NCBI RefSeq assembly: GCF_963675635.1
Contig: NZ_OY776488.1
Span: 310,001-374,000 of the forward strand
From: an uncultured Pseudodesulfovibrio sp.
Lineage (GTDB): Bacteria > Desulfobacterota > Desulfovibrionia > Desulfovibrionales > Desulfovibrionaceae
Direction: 5' to 3'
DNA: 64,000 bases
Of the stretch, positions 24,300-32,537 are shown in pieces (position 1 is the stretch's first letter; every line of letters begins with the position of its first letter). A model generated the notes under the pieces. That model was not told where the DNA came from, made no database searches, and saw nothing but the letters and a program-made list of their open reading frames with translations. The translations under genes and the position numbers were made by a program.

Positions 24300-27200
24300 T
24301 TAGCTGTCTGCGCCCTTGCGCTCAACCTTTTCAAGCAAGTCCTTGAGTTCCTTTTTCCATTTCTTACCGCCCACGGCTTCAGCCAGATATTCCACGGCGT
24401 GAAGCACCCTGTTGGGCCGTTTCATTTGGAGCATGGATCGTTTGATGCCGACCTTACAGGACGGGCAGCCAACCACTATGGGCTTTTCCCGGTTGTAACC
24501 GAGATCTTCCGAGAGCTGGTCCTGCTTGCGTTCACGCAATCGATTGTAGATGGCGGGCGAGGTCATGGCGCCGAGGCCGGATTCTCCACAGCAGCCGGGC
24601 GAGAGGCTTACGTCGGCGCCGGTCAATTCGGCCAGTGCGGCGCGGTACATCTCTGGAGCCTTGATCTTGGGCGCGTCTACCCACTCTGCATGACAGGCGG
24701 CGTGGTACACAATGGATTCGGACTGGCGGATGGTGGGGAGTCGCTCGATAAGAAACTGGACCACGTCCATCTGTTTGAGCGGTTCTTCCATTTCGCCGGT
24801 GAAATCGTAGCTTTCCAGAGACTCGCGACAGGTTCCACAGGCCGTGAGCAGGGTCGTTGCCTTGAGGCCTGCCTTCCCTGTCTTGACGAACAGGTCGAGG
24901 AATTCCTGAATGTTGCGGTGTCGGTTGGTCTTGTATGCTTCTTCACAACCCGAGGCGAGCAGCGGATAGCCGCAGCACATGTGGTGGTCGGGCATGACCA
25001 CGTTTACGCCGGATTTGAGAAGCAGGTAGACCGAAGCCATGCCGATGGAATGGGAGAACAGCGACCCGCCGCAACCGGGGAAATAGAGAACCGTGTTGTC
25101 GCTGGCGGCTCTGGGGTTCTTGAAGACCGAACCGCCTTCGAGTTCCAGCGTTTCGAACAGGTTCCTGAAATCAATATGCGGGCTGCGGCTCTTGATAATC
25201 GGGGATTCGATGCGTGAGAGCCAACGGGCCGGGATCATTCCGAGGGTTTTGTCCTGAAGGGATTGTCCTACAGACAGGAACTTCGCCACAACCGGCAGGT
25301 TGGACGCCGGGTTTTTGGACATGTTGCGGAGAACGATCTGTTTGAACGCGTGACCGGATTTGCCCTTGGAGTCGAGGAATGACCGCATGGACAAAGCTGC
25401 CCCGGCAGAGTCGATCTTGACCGGACAAGCCGCCTGGCATTTGCCGCAGGCCGTGCAATGGTCCATCAGGTTGCGCAGTTCGGCCATGAGTTTTGCGGAA
25501 GGTTCGCCGGTCTGGACCTGTGAATAGTATATACCTTCGATGAGAGCGCCGAGGCTGATATTCTTGTTGCGCGGATGAAACAGGAGGCCCTTGGCCGGAA
25601 GGTACATGGGGCAGACCTGTTTGCATTTGCCGCAGCGAGTGCAGGTCTGGATGTTCCGCAAAAGCCCCATGAGGGCTTCCTTGTCCTTGAGCGCGGTGGC
25701 ATCAAGATCCTTGATAAGTCTGTTGAACGAGAAAGTGAACGGCACACTCGGGAGTTTCCGTGCGGTGAGTTTGCCCGGATTGAGGATGTTGTTCGGGTCC
25801 ACTTGCTTCTTGTAATCGGCCAGTGCCTTGATCTTCTTGTCGCTCAGGAAGGCGATCTTGGTAATGCCGATACCGTGTTCGCCCGACACCTCTCCGCCCA
25901 TTTCCAGAACCTTGGTCATGACGACTTCAGCGGCTTCGTGTGCCGAGGCGAGCATCTCAGGGTCGTTGGAATTGACCGGCAGGTTGACGTGGCAGTTCCC
26001 GTCACCCGCATGCATGTGGTTGGCAATGACGATGCGCCGAAGCTGCATGTCCTGCCACATGGCTTTAATTTCACGGTCCAGACGAGGGTATGAATCACGC
26101 AGTTTCAGGAACAGGTAACGGCACTGGGCCTCCTGTTCGGTGTCGGAGAAGTTCTGAGAGGTGATCTTGCCGCTCAGAATGTCGTCGATACGTCCAAACG
26201 CTTCCCGGATGTCTGCGTCATCGTCGTTCACGCCTTTCATGGCGCGCACTTTTTCGAGCGTCGTGCGGTAGATCTTTGCCAGATAGATGAGGTTCAGGTC
26301 TTCGAGGAAGTCGGAGAATTCCGGGATGACATCCATGGGGATGACAACGTCTTCGTTGATTTTGAACCCGGAAGTGCGTTTGGCGATGGCCGACAGTTTG
26401 TGGCGATCTTCCCAGAAAATCTCGGCTTCCTTGTCGTCTCTGGCCGCAAAAATATCCACGCCGTCAAAAGGCTGGGCTATGGCAAGTACGTTCTGACATG
26501 CCGCGTCCAGTGCTTCCTGATCGTCGGAATCCAGTTGAAGGATGAGGACGGAAATGGGGTTGCCTTCATACTGGGTGGACTTGGTCTGGTAGTCGATGGC
26601 CTGGACGTATTTTGGACCAAACTCCTCCAGAGCGGAAATCTTCACCAGATCGCCTTCCTCGCGGATGGTGTCGCGCAGGCCGACAACGTCTTTGATGACG
26701 AGCATGGCATTCCGCATAGAGCGACCGAAAAATTCCAGACAGAGCACGCGGGAGTGTGCAAGGGCGGGGTAGCAGACAAATCGGGCCACGGTGATGATGC
26801 CGTCAGTGCCTTCCTTCTGCACGCCGGGCAGACCGCCAAGGTATTTGTTGGAAACGTCTTTGCCGAGACCTTTGCCCCGGATTTCACTGCTGTCGAGTGT
26901 GACGGTATCGATCTGGTGCCCGTTTGCATCGAAAACTTCAAAGGTCGCCGTTTCGCCTTCATAGATCTTGTGGCGCGGATGATTCTTGCGGCGGACCTCG
27001 ATGAGCGAACCGTCGGGTTTGACCATGCGGTAGCTCAGGATGTTGTCGATGGTGGTGCCGTATTCAAAGGCGAACGGGCCACCGGCGTTTTCGGAGATGT
27101 TGCCGCCGATGGAAGAACCTGCCTTGGAGGCCGGGTCCACTGTGAAAAGAATATCCTTTTTTGCGGCGGCCTGGATTGCGTTCAGCGTGATGACACCGGA

Positions 27201-27827
27201 TTCCAACGTCATGGTGCGTTCATTCGGGTCAACGTCAAGAATGTCCTTGAATCTGGCGAGGGAAAGGATGACTGACCTTGCTTCCGCCGGAATTGCACCA
27301 CCGGTAGCTCCGGTGCCGCCACCACGCGGGATGATGCCGAAGTGCATCTCATTGGCGAGTTTGACGATTCCCTGAATCTGCGCCTCGGTCTCGGGGAAGA
27401 GGACGAGCATCGGCAGTTCCATGCGCAGGTCCGTTGCGTCGGTGGCTGATTCCACACGAGAGTGTGGGGCATCTCCGATGCATTCTTCAGGCATGAAGTG
27501 CCTGAGTTGTTTGATGATCTGTTCGCGGAAAGCTATTTCCCGGTCGTAGCGCTCCCAGAATAATTCGATTCCTTTTGTCAGGATGGTACCGAATTCCTTG
27601 TCGAGGGAGGGTCTGGACATGTTCAGTCGACGGGTAACGGATTTTTTGACCAGTGATGCGTCGATGAACGGATTATAGCGCACAAGGAAAAGTTCTGCGG
27701 CCAGATTGGCAGCAAGCTTTTTAACATCCTCGGGCCAGTGTGCGTACTGCTCCATGTCAACCACGCCCAAGGCGCGAGTGATGAGCTGTTCGTCTGATAT
27801 CGAAATGTGGGGGCCAAGCTGAGCCAT
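24300..27827 (-). CDS. FAD- and [4Fe-4S]-binding D-lactate dehydrogenase-like protein
   Basis: A 1175-residue fusion of an FAD-linked D-lactate/glycolate dehydrogenase to a GlpC/LldE-like iron-sulfur module. The FAD-binding-4 domain has PRGGGTGATGG (167-177) and SIGGNISENAGG. The C-terminal cap contains GEHGIGITK. Two ferredoxin motifs, CTRCGKCKQVCP (about 727) and CTACGKCQAACP (about 790), precede two CCG domains (CCGYPLLASG near 950, PGCCGESGLG near 1080). Such proteins in sulfate reducers feed lactate-derived electrons to the membrane pool. A GGAG site precedes the ATG, and the AEC carrier follows in the same direction. Confidence 0.9.
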   Translation of the reverse strand: MAQLGPHISISDEQLITRALGVVDMEQYAHWPEDVKKLAANLAAELFLVRYNPFIDASLVKKSVTRRLNMSRPSLDKEFGTILTKGIELFWERYDREIAFREQIIKQLRHFMPEECIGDAPHSRVESATDATDLRMELPMLVLFPETEAQIQGIVKLANEMHFGIIPRGGGTGATGGAIPAEARSVILSLARFKDILDVDPNERTMTLESGVITLNAIQAAAKKDILFTVDPASKAGSSIGGNISENAGGPFAFEYGTTIDNILSYRMVKPDGSLIEVRRKNHPRHKIYEGETATFEVFDANGHQIDTVTLDSSEIRGKGLGKDVSNKYLGGLPGVQKEGTDGIITVARFVCYPALAHSRVLCLEFFGRSMRNAMLVIKDVVGLRDTIREEGDLVKISALEEFGPKYVQAIDYQTKSTQYEGNPISVLILQLDSDDQEALDAACQNVLAIAQPFDGVDIFAARDDKEAEIFWEDRHKLSAIAKRTSGFKINEDVVIPMDVIPEFSDFLEDLNLIYLAKIYRTTLEKVRAMKGVNDDDADIREAFGRIDDILSGKITSQNFSDTEQEAQCRYLFLKLRDSYPRLDREIKAMWQDMQLRRIVIANHMHAGDGNCHVNLPVNSNDPEMLASAHEAAEVVMTKVLEMGGEVSGEHGIGITKIAFLSDKKIKALADYKKQVDPNNILNPGKLTARKLPSVPFTFSFNRLIKDLDATALKDKEALMGLLRNIQTCTRCGKCKQVCPMYLPAKGLLFHPRNKNISLGALIEGIYYSQVQTGEPSAKLMAELRNLMDHCTACGKCQAACPVKIDSAGAALSMRSFLDSKGKSGHAFKQIVLRNMSKNPASNLPVVAKFLSVGQSLQDKTLGMIPARWLSRIESPIIKSRSPHIDFRNLFETLELEGGSVFKNPRAASDNTVLYFPGCGGSLFSHSIGMASVYLLLKSGVNVVMPDHHMCCGYPLLASGCEEAYKTNRHRNIQEFLDLFVKTGKAGLKATTLLTACGTCRESLESYDFTGEMEEPLKQMDVVQFLIERLPTIRQSESIVYHAACHAEWVDAPKIKAPEMYRAALAELTGADVSLSPGCCGESGLGAMTSPAIYNRLRERKQDQLSEDLGYNREKPIVVGCPSCKVGIKRSMLQMKRPNRVLHAVEYLAEAVGGKKWKKELKDLLEKVERKGADS

Positions 27828-27912
27828 GTCTTAATACTCCATGGAAATGGGTGAAGAGAGTGTGAATAAGCGGTTTTTCCCCGAATGGCAAGCATCGGAG
27901 CAGGAGGGAAAT

Positions 27913-27972
27913 ATGAAAAATCGGTGCCATTCGATGGTGTCGTTTCTGGACATTGTGCAGTCTCCGGTATAG
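27913..27972 (+). CDS. Possible 19-residue leader ORF
   Basis: ATG at 27913 preceded by AGGAGGGAAAT, an optimal ribosome site, followed by 19 codons (MKNRCHSMVSF...) and TAG. It lies 57 bases before the aminotransferase start, in the divergent region shared with the lactate dehydrogenase-type gene. No amino acid repeats suggest attenuation by a particular tRNA. It may be a chance site. Confidence 0.3.
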   Translation: MKNRCHSMVSFLDIVQSPV

Positions 27973-28029
27973 TGAACGACGACGTTTTTTCCACCTTTTC
28001 TTTCTACAGCCACAGTGAGAGGATACGCC

Positions 28030-29169
28030 ATGAGTCTGTCAAAATTCGCATCGCTCAAACTTTTCATCACAGGTCCAACCTATATTCGTGACGACGTTAA
28101 GGCTGCGGCTTCGTTGCCGGAATTCGGTCATCGAGATAGTGAGAATGATCTTCGTTTTAAGCCCATTCGTCAGCATTTGCGTACGTTGGCTGGATGTGGT
28201 GACGATTACGAACCGATTCTTGTTCTGGGGTCAGGTTCTTCGGCAATGGAAGCATCAATCCGTTCATTGGTGGCCGATGACGATGTTTTGCTGAACGTGT
28301 CCGTGGGCGCATTCGGTGACCATTATCACACTATCGCCATTGCTAACGGGAAGCAATCCACGAATCTCAAGTTTGAATACGGTCAACCCATTGATCTGAA
28401 CGTGTTGGAACAGAAGCTCAAGGAATTGAAGCCGGATGTGGTTTCCTTTACCCACAATGAAACATCCACTGGCGTAACCAACGACATGAAGGCTGTCTGC
28501 GCTCTCATTCGTCAGCATGGTGCCATGCCTCTGGTGGACGGTGTTTCCATATTCGGTGGCGCGGAACTTGATCTGACCAATTCCGGAGCTGCCATGTACG
28601 TGACCGCCACCCAGAAATCCCTGGCTCTGCCTGCCGGATTCGGTATCGGATTCGTATCACAAGAAGCTGAAGAAAAGGCTCTGCGTGTCACCAACAAGGG
28701 CCATGCCCATGACATCACCCGTCAGCTTGCCTGTGCCCGAAAGAACCAGACGCTGACGACCCCCAACGGTGCACTTGTCAATCAGATGGCCGTTCAGCTC
28801 GATCGCATCGTTAATGAAGAAGGCGTGGAAGACCGTTTTGCCCGTCATATTCAAATGCGCGATATGGTTGAGTCGTGGGTGGCCGGGCTGGATGGATTCG
28901 AGATGTTTGTGCCCGAAGGCTATCGTTCCGTGACCATGTCCGCCGTGGTGTGTCCTGAGGGTGTAACCCAGGCACAGCTCAAGGAGACCGTCAAGGAAGC
29001 CCTGCGCGGCAAAGGCTACCTTATGGACCCCGGATACGGGAAGCTCAACGCTCAGTTGGAAAAAGAAGGGAAACGTCAGATTATCCGTATCGGTCATATG
29101 GGCGACATAACTCCTGATATGCTTGCGGAATATCTTGATGTGCTCGAAGTCGAATTGAAAAAACTGTAG
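28030..29169 (+). CDS. Class V PLP-dependent aminotransferase (alanine-glyoxylate type)
   Basis: A 379-residue aminotransferase of the serine-pyruvate/alanine-glyoxylate group. It starts after a GAGAGGA site. LFITGPTYI and FGHRDSEND are the N-terminal family motifs. HNETSTGVTND and PLVDGVSIFGG provide the cofactor aspartate. TATQKSLALPAGFG holds the Schiff-base lysine. DITRQLACARKNQTLTTPN and GYLMDPGYGKLN follow. Roles include glycine, serine or alanine interconversion, and the precise substrate is undecided. It has its own terminator and diverges from the lactate dehydrogenase-type gene. Confidence 0.88.
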   Translation: MSLSKFASLKLFITGPTYIRDDVKAAASLPEFGHRDSENDLRFKPIRQHLRTLAGCGDDYEPILVLGSGSSAMEASIRSLVADDDVLLNVSVGAFGDHYHTIAIANGKQSTNLKFEYGQPIDLNVLEQKLKELKPDVVSFTHNETSTGVTNDMKAVCALIRQHGAMPLVDGVSIFGGAELDLTNSGAAMYVTATQKSLALPAGFGIGFVSQEAEEKALRVTNKGHAHDITRQLACARKNQTLTTPNGALVNQMAVQLDRIVNEEGVEDRFARHIQMRDMVESWVAGLDGFEMFVPEGYRSVTMSAVVCPEGVTQAQLKETVKEALRGKGYLMDPGYGKLNAQLEKEGKRQIIRIGHMGDITPDMLAEYLDVLEVELKKL

Positions 29170-29203
29170 ATTTATTCCAATACGTTATGTTTTAATTGTT
29201 CAA

Positions 29204-29231
29204 GACCGGGATTTCTTCCCGGTCTTTTTTT
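29204..29231 (+). terminator. Intrinsic terminator after the class V aminotransferase
   Basis: Stem GACCGGGA paired with TCCCGGTC around a TTTCT loop, followed by seven T residues. Confidence 0.9.
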
Positions 29232-29336
29232 GGTCTGTTACAATTGTGTGAATGTGGTTTTTATAATAGTATTATAGGTTTTGTTTTGGGATAATAGTTA
29301 TCATTTTGCTACAAAAGTTATTAATAAGAGAGTGTT

Positions 29337-31496
29337 ATGTTTCAATCCTTGAAGTTGAGAACCAAACTTTTCCTTGGTTTCGGCCTGGCCGCCGGATTGC
29401 TTGTGGTTGTTGTGGTGCTTTATCAGTTCGCTATGTCTGGTTCTGTCACCGCATTCCTCGATTTGATGAATGAGGAAGTTGCCATTCAGGTCCATGCGGA
29501 AACAGCGGAAATAAGCATGTTGCAATGTCGGCGTAATGAGAAAGATTTTTTATTGCGTAAAGACCTTAAATATAAAGACGAACTGCATGAAAATCTGGCG
29601 AGCGTGGTCAAGAATGCAGACGCCATAGTGCCGCTGGCGAGGTCTGTCGGCAGTGAAGACTTGGCACGTCTTGCCATGTCTATCAAAGGGGCGGCAGATA
29701 AATACGAATCCGCATTCGTCGCTTTGACACAAGCCTGGGAAAAGCGAGGGCTTACTCATGATTCCGGGTTGCAGGGAGCTTTTCGCAAGGTGGTCAGGGA
29801 TGCGGAGATGGCTTTTGAAAAGCATCAGGTGCAGGACCTGTATATTGATCTTATGCTTATGCGCAGGTGGGAAAAAGATTTCAGCCGAACACGTGCAACC
29901 CGATATCACGATAGGATGATTGCAACGCAGGAGTCCTTTGCAAGGAAGCTTGCTCTGCGTGAGGACAAGTCCGAGGCTTTACTTGAATCCGAACGGGGAT
30001 TTGAGGCCTACGTGAAGGCTTTTTCTGAATATGAAAAGGCAGGCACTGCGGGTAACTATGAAGCTGTGCGCAGTGCTGCAGAGACCATGGAACAGGGGCT
30101 CAATTCGCTGTTTGTCCCTGATGTTAAAGGGCTGCTGCTGATGATTCGCCGAGGAGAAAAAGATTATCTTCTGCGTGGTTCCGAGAAGTATGTGAAGGTC
30201 ACTCATGCCAACGTGGATGCGTTGGTCAGTGCTTTTAAAAACTCGGACGCGGACCCGAAGTTTGTGGAGCAGGCGATTGCCATGGGTGAGGCATATAGGG
30301 CTGCCTTTGACGCACTTGTTGCCGAAGATATTCATATTCAGTCTATCGTTGCCGAGATGCGTGAAGCCGTACACGCCATTGAGCCTGTTGTTGATAAAAT
30401 TGCTCATGATGCCTGGGAAATGGCGAAAGCCAAGGCTTCAAGCGTTGAATCAGACGCATCCACCATGGGAACCATCGCTATTCTTGTTGGTCTTTTTGCA
30501 GTTATTGGTGGCATTCTGACAGCCTTGATAATCGTTCGAAGTATTCTGAGGCAGTTGGGAACCGATCCCAAGGATCTGGTTGAAATCACACAGCAGATCG
30601 CTCAAGGGAAGCTGGGCGTCTCATTTGAGGGTACGCCTGATATCAGCTCTGTGTATGGTGCCATGAAGGTCATGGTGGATCGGTTGACCGAAATCCTTGG
30701 TCGTGTGTCCAACTCGGCCGCTTCTGTAGCCTCCGGCGCAGAAGAATTGACGGCTACGGCGGAGACTGTTTCGAACGGTGCCAACCAGCAGGCCGCAGGG
30801 GTGGAAGAGGTCTCTTCCAGTGTTGAGGAGATCACCGCAAGCATCCAGCAGAACTCTGAAAATGCGACCTCCACTGAAACCATCTCGCGGCAGGCGAGTG
30901 AAGATGCTCAAGAAGGTGGCAAGGCCGTGGACGCTACGGTTTCTGCAATGCGTGAAATTGCCGAGAAAATTTCAATTGTTGAGGAGATTGCTCGTCAAAC
31001 CAACCTGCTGGCACTCAATGCGGCTATCGAAGCTGCACGGGCCGGAGAACAGGGGAAAGGGTTTGCCGTTGTTGCTGCGGAGGTCCGAAAGCTTGCTGAA
31101 CGCAGTGGTGCGGCCGCCGCGGAGATCAGTGAATTGTCCGTGTCTTCAGTTGCTGTTGCAGAGAAGGCTGGAAGCATGCTTGTCAAGATGGTTCCCGATA
31201 TCCAGAAAACATCAGATCTCATTCAGGAGATCAGTGCTTCCAGTCGTGAACAGGCGGAGGGCGTGCGCCAAATCAACAATGGCATTCAGCATCTGGATTC
31301 TACTGTTCAGCAAAATGCCTCAGCTTCCGAAGAACTTGCTTCAACTGCCGAAGAATTATCTGCACAGGCTCAGCAGTTGCAGATGGCGATAAACTATTTC
31401 GATGTGTCGGGAGTTTCTCGTTTTCAATCAGGGAATGGGGTTGCAGCCTTGCCTGTGGCCAAAGATGTACCCGATGATGGATTTGATCGTTTCTAG
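29337..31496 (+). CDS. Methyl-accepting chemotaxis protein
   Basis: A 719-residue transmembrane chemoreceptor. Helix 1 is about 11-33. The periplasmic domain (about 34-375) is long and wholly helical with repeated RRxEKDFLLR-like stretches (near 66, 180 and 268), like a helical bimodular sensor domain. Helix 2 is about 376-400, followed by a HAMP region. The signalling hairpin tip reads [20 protein letters not shown]. The C-terminus ends GFDRF, which fits the xWxxF-like CheR/CheB tethering pentapeptide. It has a single promoter-like region with a weak -10 (TATAAT near 29265). Ligand unknown. Confidence 0.93.
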   Translation: MFQSLKLRTKLFLGFGLAAGLLVVVVVLYQFAMSGSVTAFLDLMNEEVAIQVHAETAEISMLQCRRNEKDFLLRKDLKYKDELHENLASVVKNADAIVPLARSVGSEDLARLAMSIKGAADKYESAFVALTQAWEKRGLTHDSGLQGAFRKVVRDAEMAFEKHQVQDLYIDLMLMRRWEKDFSRTRATRYHDRMIATQESFARKLALREDKSEALLESERGFEAYVKAFSEYEKAGTAGNYEAVRSAAETMEQGLNSLFVPDVKGLLLMIRRGEKDYLLRGSEKYVKVTHANVDALVSAFKNSDADPKFVEQAIAMGEAYRAAFDALVAEDIHIQSIVAEMREAVHAIEPVVDKIAHDAWEMAKAKASSVESDASTMGTIAILVGLFAVIGGILTALIIVRSILRQLGTDPKDLVEITQQIAQGKLGVSFEGTPDISSVYGAMKVMVDRLTEILGRVSNSAASVASGAEELTATAETVSNGANQQAAGVEEVSSSVEEITASIQQNSENATSTETISRQASEDAQEGGKAVDATVSAMREIAEKISIVEEIARQTNLLALNAAIEAARAGEQGKGFAVVAAEVRKLAERSGAAAAEISELSVSSVAVAEKAGSMLVKMVPDIQKTSDLIQEISASSREQAEGVRQINNGIQHLDSTVQQNASASEELASTAEELSAQAQQLQMAINYFDVSGVSRFQSGNGVAALPVAKDVPDDGFDRF

Positions 31497-31517
31497 TAGA
31501 TAGCTGAAAAGATGAAA

Positions 31518-31548
31518 AGGCCCGGCGCGATGCGTCGGGCCTTTTTTT
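31518..31548. terminator. Bidirectional intrinsic terminator
   Basis: AGGCCCGGCGC pairs with GTCGGGCCT, flanked by A-rich sequence on the left and seven T residues on the right. It ends both the chemoreceptor transcript (plus) and the YqaE transcript (minus). Confidence 0.85.
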
Positions 31549-31553
31549 GTGCA

Positions 31554-31712
31554 TTATTTTCTGGCGAGCAGCCAGATGACGTGCACCAGTCCGGGGAAGT
31601 ATCCGAGAAGGGTCAACAGCAGGTTAACCCAGAATTGCAGGCCGAGGCCGACTTTCAGAAATGCCCCGATGGGCGGAATGAGCACGGAAATAATGATGCG
31701 AAGCAGTTCCAC
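31554..31712 (-). CDS. YqaE/Pmp3 family small membrane protein
   Basis: A 52-residue protein with two hydrophobic helices joined by a short loop. IPPIGAFLKVGLG and FWVNLLLTLLGYFPGLVHVIW match the Pmp3/UPF0057 signature, which includes the PP-G-x-x-hydrophobic start and the LTLLGYxPGxxHA-type second helix. Family members are linked to membrane potential and stress in other organisms. The start is GTG preceded by AAAGGAG. It is too short to be noticed easily but has an ideal ribosome site and a terminator, so I regard it as genuine. Confidence 0.88.
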   Translation of the reverse strand: MELLRIIISVLIPPIGAFLKVGLGLQFWVNLLLTLLGYFPGLVHVIWLLARK

Positions 31713-31809
31713 GTGGGCTCCTTTGAAAAAGGTGAATACTATGCTTTCCCATTACCTACTTTTGCGGTTTGTTTCAATCCTCTCTCGGAAAAGAGCCTTT
31801 ACTTCCAGG

Positions 31810-32526
31810 TCAGGGAATGGTGAGTCCAAGTGCCTGATTGATTTCCGGTGTCAGGTGCTTCGTTATGTTTGCATAAGGGATGGTCACTACCTGTTCTCCA
31901 TAGGAGTAAGGAGCAACCTGATAGTGCGGAAAAATGAAAGTCACACCTTCGTCATTCAGGATGAAGCGTGAAAAATTTTCTTCCAAAGGTTCGGTGCCGT
32001 CAAAAATCATGTCCCGGATTCCAGAATCGAGCGTGTTTACCAAGACTGCACGACAGATGACTGAGATTGCCGGTAGTGTGGTCTCCATATTCGAGATAAG
32101 TTCTTCCAGTGTGACAGTGTCGCCGTTTGCCATGTCGAAAACCCATGTCATGGGCCAATGGTTTGGGTGGGCGCCGCCTGTATAAACATCTACATCCAGT
32201 TTAACCGAAGCGAGACGGCCGGAAGCGACTGACCAGACGCTGTAGTTCATCGTCATGTCATATTTATGAGGAAAGTCCGACAGGTCGTGGTCCGGGTCGA
32301 ATTTCTTGAAATCGAACAGACGATATCCGACCCAGTCGCGGATTGTTCGGCTGGCCTTTTCTGCACAGAGTACGGGATAGCGGACGTCCACCATGAATCC
32401 GGCGGTTTCTTCTGCTACATGGATATCAGACAGGACGAGGGGAGTGCATGTGGATTTTGCTGCAAGCAGCACCGGGGTGAACAGGATGAACATGATCGCG
32501 ACCGAAAGAGTGCGGATGGCGTGCAT
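31810..32526 (-). CDS. Exported DUF3298/RsiV-like protein
   Basis: A 238-residue secreted or periplasmic protein. The ATG at 32526 has a GGAG site and starts a signal peptide (MHAIRTLSVAIMFILF, cleavage after VLLAA). The mature part has a DUF4163-like half and a DUF3298 half, recognised by DVYTGGAHPNHWPMTWVFD and by the closing FIFPHYQVAPYSYGEQVVTIPY. Such domains occur in anti-sigma factor RsiV and in lysozyme-binding proteins. No transmembrane anchor is present here, so it is not an anti-sigma factor. It lies 11 bases downstream of hypF. Confidence 0.85.
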   Translation of the reverse strand: MHAIRTLSVAIMFILFTPVLLAAKSTCTPLVLSDIHVAEETAGFMVDVRYPVLCAEKASRTIRDWVGYRLFDFKKFDPDHDLSDFPHKYDMTMNYSVWSVASGRLASVKLDVDVYTGGAHPNHWPMTWVFDMANGDTVTLEELISNMETTLPAISVICRAVLVNTLDSGIRDMIFDGTEPLEENFSRFILNDEGVTFIFPHYQVAPYSYGEQVVTIPYANITKHLTPEINQALGLTIP

Positions 32527-32537
32527 GGTTTCTCCTT

